This document shows positions 59,651 to 64,000 of a stretch of DNA of 64,000 nt, in pieces (the first letter of the stretch is position 1; every line of letters starts with the position of its first letter). Source of the DNA: an uncultured Collinsella sp. (GTDB lineage: Bacteria; Actinomycetota; Coriobacteriia; Coriobacteriales; Coriobacteriaceae); NCBI GenBank assembly GCA_959599915.1, contig CAUGJE010000008.1, positions 1-64,000 of the forward strand, given 5' to 3'. A model generated the notes under the pieces. The model was not told the DNA's origin. It did not search any database and was given only the letters and a program-made list of their open reading frames with translations. The position numbers and the translations under genes are program-made.

Positions 59651-59769
59651 TGAGCGTGGAATATCTCCCACTTTGAGCCTCTTCCTCAGCAAAAAACGGG
59701 AGATTATCCACGCTCATTCAGCAAGCGTCCGATTATCCACGCTCGTGTGTCCGATTATCCACGCTCGTA
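59651..59769. repeat. Composite 118-bp repeat, left copy
   Basis: An inverted pair (TGAGCGTGGAATATCTCCCA and CGGGAGATTATCCACGCTCA) is followed by two direct repeats of GTCCGATTATCCACGCTCGT. The same composite occurs at 61052-61169 in the same orientation. Confidence 0.85.
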
Positions 59770-59792
59770 CGGCGCAACGCCCTGCAACCGCC

Positions 59793-60755
59793 TCAGCATG
59801 CACGCGGCACGCCGGCAACTCTGAGCTTGCGGTCGAGTTTTGCCGGATCCCTTAAATCATCCCAGCACAAGCGCACAATCTTGCAGTTATCAAGCAGCGA
59901 AAGCCTCGATTCGCGCTGGCGCTCGTCAAATTGCGCCTTTGCGAGCTTGCCCTCCTCCGCCGCCTTTTCGCTTTTAACGAATCCGTCGAACTCCCCGATA
60001 ATCAACCGGTCGCCCACGCGCCACAGGTAGTCAACGCGATACGGCCTCCCCGGCTCAACCGGGTCGAACAGCTCAACTTGCAGCTCCGGAACCTGCCAGC
60101 CGCGCTCGATCATCAGCGCTCGCGCCTTGGACTCGCCGCCGCTTTCCGACAGGCCATCGGCACACCGTGCAACACTTCGCGCCGCCACAACACCGCGACG
60201 ATTCAAGCCAAGCTTGTCGACTGCCTCAACGAGATGCTCCTTCGACAAAAGCTGCTCATGGAGCGCCGAGTCTGCGATGATCAGCCCCTCGACAAACGAT
60301 GCATCGACCAGGCAATCCGTAATCGTTTGATCGATATCGGTCACGGCAATATCCATCTGGCTTGCCCGCGTTTGACGAACATAACGATGGCGAATCACCT
60401 GAGAGCCGGGCGTCGTCGATTGCGCCGGCGCCGCGGCGATATGGATGTGCGTCAAATTGGCATGCGAAACCGAAAGGCCATAGATAACAGCCGCCGTATA
60501 GGAGCAAAATGTCCAGTCGGGGTGCTTTTGCGCAAGGGCCCGCACCCGATGCAGATAACGCTGCCGAAACTTGAGCTCGGACCAGTATTCCGGACGCGCA
60601 TACAGCCCCGGCATGACCACTTCGAGACTTCCCGCCGCCACCCGCCGCTCAATCTGCTTTGCCTCTGCTGTCGTGCGCGCGTACACGCAGCTCATCTGCT
60701 GTTCGCATGCTTTAATGTGGCTTGCAAGTCTTTGATTCGCCGTCATGTTTCCCAT
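59793..60755 (-). CDS. AbiEi-like protein with C-terminal nuclease-fold (DUF559/Vsr-like) region
   Basis: A 320-aa protein. Residues about 20-60 resemble the AbiEi-type winged-helix start (CVYARTTAEAKQIERRVAAG then VVMPGLYARPEYW). A middle domain has WTFCSYTAAVIYGLSV. The C-terminal part has RVDYLWRVGDRLIIGEFDG, an Asp-X(n)-Glu-X-Asp pattern of the PD-(D/E)XK or DUF559 fold, then basic helices. No AbiEii toxin is next to it. GGGAGG before the ATG at 60755 sets the start. It is bracketed by two copies of a composite repeat, which suggests it moves or is regulated with them. Confidence 0.75.
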   Translation of the reverse strand: MGNMTANQRLASHIKACEQQMSCVYARTTAEAKQIERRVAAGSLEVVMPGLYARPEYWSELKFRQRYLHRVRALAQKHPDWTFCSYTAAVIYGLSVSHANLTHIHIAAAPAQSTTPGSQVIRHRYVRQTRASQMDIAVTDIDQTITDCLVDASFVEGLIIADSALHEQLLSKEHLVEAVDKLGLNRRGVVAARSVARCADGLSESGGESKARALMIERGWQVPELQVELFDPVEPGRPYRVDYLWRVGDRLIIGEFDGFVKSEKAAEEGKLAKAQFDERQRESRLSLLDNCKIVRLCWDDLRDPAKLDRKLRVAGVPRAC

Positions 60756-61051
60756 GTCGCCTCCCAACTCTTGGAACGGCGCAAACGTACCAGACGGTTT
60801 GATGCGAAGTCTGACCAGATGCTGTCCAGCAGCTGACCAAATGCATGACGGTTTTGGGTGTTTTAGGCTGATGGCTTATATCTGCAGGCAGGGCAGTTGT
60901 CGAGAGGTCCCTGTCTCCACAATTTGATGCCTTGGTCCATCGGATTATCAGAAAGAAAAACCCGTCGAGATTCAAGACCACGCCAAATGCAACTTTGCCT
61001 CTGCACGCACCGTCTCTTAGCCGAGCCATCGGCATCTATATGCCTAAAAAA
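60756..61051. other. Gene-free stretch upstream of the AbiEi-like gene
   Basis: No gene is supported. TCTGACCAGATGCTG and AGCTGACCAAATG motifs occur near 60816-60843, resembling half-sites upstream of the Tad operon (21933-21984). Confidence 0.5.
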
Positions 61052-61169
61052 TGAGCGTGGATAATCTCCCGTTTTGAGCCTAGTTTCAAGCCAAAAGTGG
61101 GAGATTATCCACGCTCGATTTGTAAACGTCCGAAAATCCACGCTCGTGCGTCCGATAATCCACGCTCGT
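61052..61169. repeat. Composite 118-bp repeat, right copy
   Basis: TGAGCGTGGATAATCTCCCG pairs with TGGGAGATTATCCACGCTCG across about 27 nt. Two direct repeats (GTCCGAAAATCCACGCTCGT and GTCCGATAATCCACGCTCGT) follow. Between 61190 and 61210 a short (GCAGCC)n run adjoins the metA stop. Confidence 0.85.
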
Positions 61170-61210
61170 CACACCGCGAGCACAGCAACAGCCGCAGCCG
61201 CAGCCGCAGC

Positions 61211-62137
61211 CTAGTGCTCCTCGCCGGCGCGGGCCAGGTCGTAGGGCGTGGTCTGGTAGACGTAGTAGTTGAGCCAGTTGGTGTAGAGCAGCTGAGCCTG
61301 GCTACGCCAGACGTTGCGCGGCTCGGCGGTGGGGTCGTCTCCCGGGAAGTAATGTGCCGGCACCTGAGGGTTGAGGCCGCGCTTCACGTCGCGCTCGTAC
61401 TCCAGACGCAACGTGTCGGTATCGTACTCGGGATGGCCAAATACAAAGAAGCGACGGCTGTCGGTCGACTTGACGATGTACAGGCCCACCTCGTCGGACA
61501 CGGCCACGACCTCAAGCTGCGGCTCGGCCTCCACGTCCTCGCGACGCACATAGGTGTTGCGCGAATGCACGGCATAGAAACGGTCGTCAAAGCCGCGGAC
61601 CAGCGGGCTTTGCGGCTTCACCAGATAATGCTCGAACACGCCGCTCGCCTTTGCCGGCAGGTCGTACTTCTGGATACCGTAATGATGGTACAGGCCGGCC
61701 TGCGCGCCCCAACAAATGTGCAGCGTAGAGTGCACGTGCGTGGTGGACCAATCCATGATCTGGCAGAGCTCGGGCCAGTAGTCGACCTCTTCGAACGGCA
61801 TCTGCTCCACCGGCGCGCCCGTAATGATCAGGCCGTCGTAGTGGATGTCGCGGATGTCGTCGAACGTGCGGTAGAACGTCTCCAGGTGGCCGGCGCTCAC
61901 GTGCGTGGCCTCGTGCGTTTTGGTGCGCAGCAGGTCCACCTCCACCTGCAGCGGCGTGTTGGAGAGCTTGCGCATGATCTGCGTCTCGGTGGCGATCTTG
62001 GTGGGCATGAGGTTGAGGATGAGCACGCGCAGCGGACGGATGTCCTGGTGCAGCGCGCGGTACTCGGTCATGACAAAGATGTTCTCGCTCTCGAGCTGCG
62101 CGGCGGCAGGGAGGGCGTCGGGAATGCGAATGGGCAT
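61211..62137 (-). CDS. metA: Homoserine O-acetyltransferase, MetA family
   Basis: A 308-aa enzyme activating homoserine for methionine synthesis. The active-site Cys lies in HICWGAQAGLYHHYG near residue 142, the catalytic His-Glu pair is in the C-terminal half (FFVFGHPEYDTDTLRLEY). Residue 111 is Glu (GAPVEQMPFEEVDYW). In this family Glu111 gives acetyl-CoA use and Gly111 gives succinyl-CoA use, so acetyl transfer is expected despite the common succinyl annotation. The gene stands alone, divergent from the dehydrogenase. Confidence 0.94.
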   Translation of the reverse strand: MPIRIPDALPAAAQLESENIFVMTEYRALHQDIRPLRVLILNLMPTKIATETQIMRKLSNTPLQVEVDLLRTKTHEATHVSAGHLETFYRTFDDIRDIHYDGLIITGAPVEQMPFEEVDYWPELCQIMDWSTTHVHSTLHICWGAQAGLYHHYGIQKYDLPAKASGVFEHYLVKPQSPLVRGFDDRFYAVHSRNTYVRREDVEAEPQLEVVAVSDEVGLYIVKSTDSRRFFVFGHPEYDTDTLRLEYERDVKRGLNPQVPAHYFPGDDPTAEPRNVWRSQAQLLYTNWLNYYVYQTTPYDLARAGEEH

Positions 62138-62239
62138 GGATGCTCCTTACGAGTCAGTTGCAGCTATGGTACAACGAGCGGCCCCATCCGCGCGAGCACA
62201 TCGCCCAGCGATGCCGTCAGCGGCCAAATCACTCCAAAA

Positions 62240-62270
62240 GTAGAGATTAAGGCATGTCCCAAAAATCTAC
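62240..62270 (-). repeat. Shared hairpin sequence
   Basis: On the minus strand GTAGATTTTTGGGACATGCC continues to AATCTCTAC. It matches the M16C terminator hairpin at 58018-58048 but has only a partial stem and a TTTT tail. It lies between the divergent metA and dehydrogenase genes. Confidence 0.65.
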
Positions 62271-62347
62271 GGCACTTTAGCCTAGCAAAGTGGCAGCAGG
62301 ACGCTACAATGGTTCGACGCGAAAAACTCGGCCGAAAGGATGCATAT

Positions 62348-63325
62348 ATGTACCAGACGCGTAAGATCGGTGTGGTCGGCCAGGGCCACGTAGGAGCACA
62401 TGTCGCCAACAGTCTGCTCATGCAGGGCATTGCCGATGAGCTGTACCTGTGCGATATCAACGAGGCCAAGGTGACGTCCGAGGTCCAGGACCTGCGCGAC
62501 TCCCTTTCGTTTGTCCCGTACAACACCAAGATCGTCAACTGCTACGACCACTACGAGGAGCTGGCCTGCTGCGACGTCATCGTCAATGCCGCCGGCAAGG
62601 TCGCACTGGCCGCTGGCAACCGCGACGGCGAGCTGTTCTTTACCACCGACGCCGCCCGCACCTTTGCCAAGCGCATCGTTAACGCCGGCTTTGACGGCAT
62701 CTTCGTGAGCATCTCCAACCCCTGCGACGTCGTGTGCACCGAGCTGTGGCACCTGACCGGCTACGATCCCAAGAAGATCATCGGCTCGGGCTGCGGCCTG
62801 GATTCCGCCCGCCTGCGCACCGAGATCTCCAAGAAGGTCGGCGTGAGCCCCAAGTCCATCGACGCCTACATGATCGGCGAGCACGGCTTTAGCCAGCTTG
62901 CCGCCTTTAAGGCCGCAACCATCGCCGGCAAAAGCCTCAACGAGCTTCAGGCCGAGAACCCCGACAAGTATGCCTTCGACCACATGGAGATCGAGGAGCT
63001 CGCGCGCAAGGGCGGCTACGTAACCTACCAAGGCAAGCAGTGCACCGAGTACGCCGTCGCCAACTCCGCCGCGCGCGTCTGCGCCGCCGTGCTGCACAAC
63101 GAGCACGCCGTGCTTTCCGCCTCTACGCTTATGACCGGCCAGTATGGCGAGGAGGGTATCTTTACCTCCCTGCCGTGCGTGATCGGCGCCGAGGGCGTCG
63201 AGGAGGTCTACACGCTCGACCTGTCCGAGCACGAGCTCGAGGGCTTCCACAAGAGCTGCCAGCACATTCGCGACAACATCGCCCAGCTCGACTGGTGGGA
63301 TGCCGAGGCCTACGACGCCAAGTAA
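62348..63325 (+). CDS. L-lactate dehydrogenase family enzyme (LDH/L-2-hydroxyacid type)
   Basis: A 325-aa NAD-dependent dehydrogenase. Rossmann motif GVVGQGHVGAHVANSLL is at residues 7-23, ISNPCDVV near residue 122, GLDSARLRTEISKKVGV near 146, and the catalytic His in IGEHGFSQ near 180. The substrate loop reads AGKVALAAGNRDGEL, unlike the AGVPQKPGE(S/T)R of standard LDH and closer to L-2-hydroxyisocaproate dehydrogenases, so the substrate may be a larger 2-oxoacid. GAAAGGA lies 8 nt upstream; TACAAT at 62305-62310 is a likely -10. Confidence 0.88.
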   Translation: MYQTRKIGVVGQGHVGAHVANSLLMQGIADELYLCDINEAKVTSEVQDLRDSLSFVPYNTKIVNCYDHYEELACCDVIVNAAGKVALAAGNRDGELFFTTDAARTFAKRIVNAGFDGIFVSISNPCDVVCTELWHLTGYDPKKIIGSGCGLDSARLRTEISKKVGVSPKSIDAYMIGEHGFSQLAAFKAATIAGKSLNELQAENPDKYAFDHMEIEELARKGGYVTYQGKQCTEYAVANSAARVCAAVLHNEHAVLSASTLMTGQYGEEGIFTSLPCVIGAEGVEEVYTLDLSEHELEGFHKSCQHIRDNIAQLDWWDAEAYDAK

Positions 63326-63368
63326 GCGTCGGTTGCCGCGACGCCTCGCTCATACGGACGCCATGCAA

Positions 63369-63408
63369 AGCGGGCCGCGCCGGAAATCCCCGGCGCGGCC
63401 CGCTTTTT
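63369..63408 (+). terminator. Dehydrogenase terminator
   Basis: A 15-bp stem AGCGGGCCGCGCCGG/CCGGCGCGGCCCGCT followed by TTTTT. Confidence 0.9.
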
Positions 63409-63456
63409 ACGCACGCTGTTCACTTGCGAATCGAAAGTGAATGCTTTTCCCGTTAC

Positions 63457-64000
63457 TTAGTACTGCTCGATGCCCATGTAGCGACGAACCTCGGGGCTGT
63501 GGTCAAACACCTTGCCGCGGGCGGCGCGCAGCTCGCAGCTCATGTTGTAGAAGAAGATCGGCTCCAGGAACGAACGCACGCTGGCGGGCACGTCGCCTAC
63601 GCCGTACTCGAGCGCATCGAGCACCATGACCGTATCGGTGTGCGTGTTGAGAAACGCCAGCGCGCGCTCCTCCATGGGGCGGCACTCGCCCGCGCCAAGC
63701 TGCACAAAGTAGAACACGCCGGGCTCGGTGGCCTCGAAGGGACCGTGGAAGTACTCGCCAGAGTGGATGTAGCAGCAGTGCTGCCACTGCATCTCCATGA
63801 GCGAGCAGATGGCCATGGCGTAGGTCTGGCTAAAGTTGGGGCCGGAGCCCAGGATGTAGAAGAACTTGTGCTGCTGGCAGAGCTCGGCAAAACGGGCGCC
63901 CAGCTCGGCGTTGACCTTCTCGCGCGCGGCGGGCAGCAGCGCGTCCATCTGCTTAAGGCCTTCATACATGTCGGCGAGCGCCTCGTAACCCTCCTGCTGG
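63457..64000 (-). CDS. SIS-domain deglycase, partial (3' end)
   Basis: The frame continues through the right edge, so only the C-terminal 181 residues are present. It contains FYILGSGPNFSQTYAMA (start of the second SIS domain), CYIHSGEYFHGPFEATEPG matching HAAEFFHG of the protein at 51642, and ends MGIEQY. It is a paralogue of that FrlB/GfrF-like deglycase. Salmonella-type glucoselysine/fructoselysine systems have two such enzymes. Neighbouring transport genes, if any, lie outside the window. Confidence 0.88.
   Translation of the reverse strand, partial: QQEGYEALADMYEGLKQMDALLPAAREKVNAELGARFAELCQQHKFFYILGSGPNFSQTYAMAICSLMEMQWQHCCYIHSGEYFHGPFEATEPGVFYFVQLGAGECRPMEERALAFLNTHTDTVMVLDALEYGVGDVPASVRSFLEPIFFYNMSCELRAARGKVFDHSPEVRRYMGIEQY

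Noticed and set aside
59651..59769. GATTATCCACGCTC repeats as a CRISPR array
   Set aside because: Repeats are short, partly inverted, unevenly spaced and without unique spacers or cas genes.
60712..61035. Small frame upstream of the AbiEi-like gene
   Set aside because: No ribosome binding site, no recognisable sequence and poor codon use.
61097..62347. N-terminal extension of the dehydrogenase frame
   Set aside because: The region upstream of 62348 is antisense to metA; a ribosome binding site and the Rossmann start place the true ATG at 62348.

Overview
This 64 kb window looks like chromosome of a gut Coriobacteriia, most likely Collinsella (Actinomycetota). The reasons are the GC-rich, C/G-ending codon use, the repeated short GC-rich hairpins between genes, a T-box-controlled pheS, an Actinobacteria-type Tad/Flp pilus locus, ECF-type metal uptake and mannose-family PTS genes. 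The genus call is inference from style and content; no rRNA gene is present. Most genes lie on the minus strand.

Layout. 1-11 kb: housekeeping genes (serS, proC, rlmH, an SPFH protein, tatD-rsmA, metG, rsmI) and three minus-strand tRNA genes (Arg, Leu and, at 11.4 kb, Phe). Each of these tRNAs is followed by the same kind of structured repeat, which duplicates the tRNA 3' end and its terminator. 9.9-10.9 kb: a GH5-like protein lacking the usual catalytic acid. 11.6-12.2 kb: a BrnT/BrnA-like toxin-antitoxin pair with an apparent frameshift in the toxin. 12.2-21.8 kb: one tightly overlapping Tad pilus operon (cpaB, cpaE, cpaF, tadB, tadC, flp, several pilin-like genes, a TadG-like protein, DUF192), with no prepilin peptidase in view. 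22-28 kb: rsgA, a Ca2+-type P-ATPase with a leader that can form a kissing-loop RNA, and pyk. 28-32 kb: a zinc-dependent phospholipase C-like protein and a CbiMQO metal transporter behind a NikR-like operator. 32-38 kb: pheST with a T-box, and an M32 carboxypeptidase. 38-44 kb: glmM, a DUF4012 protein, an EamA transporter, tRNA-Val and a DUF5710 protein. 44-47.3 kb: a divergent Sau3AI-like restriction-modification pair (GATC) whose intergenic region is packed with GATC sites. 47.4-49.9 kb: a hypothetical gene and an AlbA_2/Schlafen-type regulator with two 73-bp TCTC-rich repeats upstream. 49.9-54.7 kb: a mannose-family PTS with a SIS-domain deglycase and a GntR/UTRA regulator, resembling glucoselysine/fructoselysine utilisation. 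55-58 kb: a large M16C protease. 58-61.2 kb: hicAB, a 5-formyl-THF cyclo-ligase and an AbiEi-like gene bracketed by two copies of a 118-bp composite repeat. 61.2-64 kb: metA (acetyl-type), a lactate/2-hydroxyacid dehydrogenase and the 3' part of a second SIS deglycase cut by the window edge.

The strongest candidates for something undescribed are the tRNA-tail repeat family (three loci, with compensatory changes in its hairpins), the kissing-loop leader of the P-type ATPase, and several small interspersed hairpin families. No CRISPR array, rRNA gene, integrase or IS transposase is visible.
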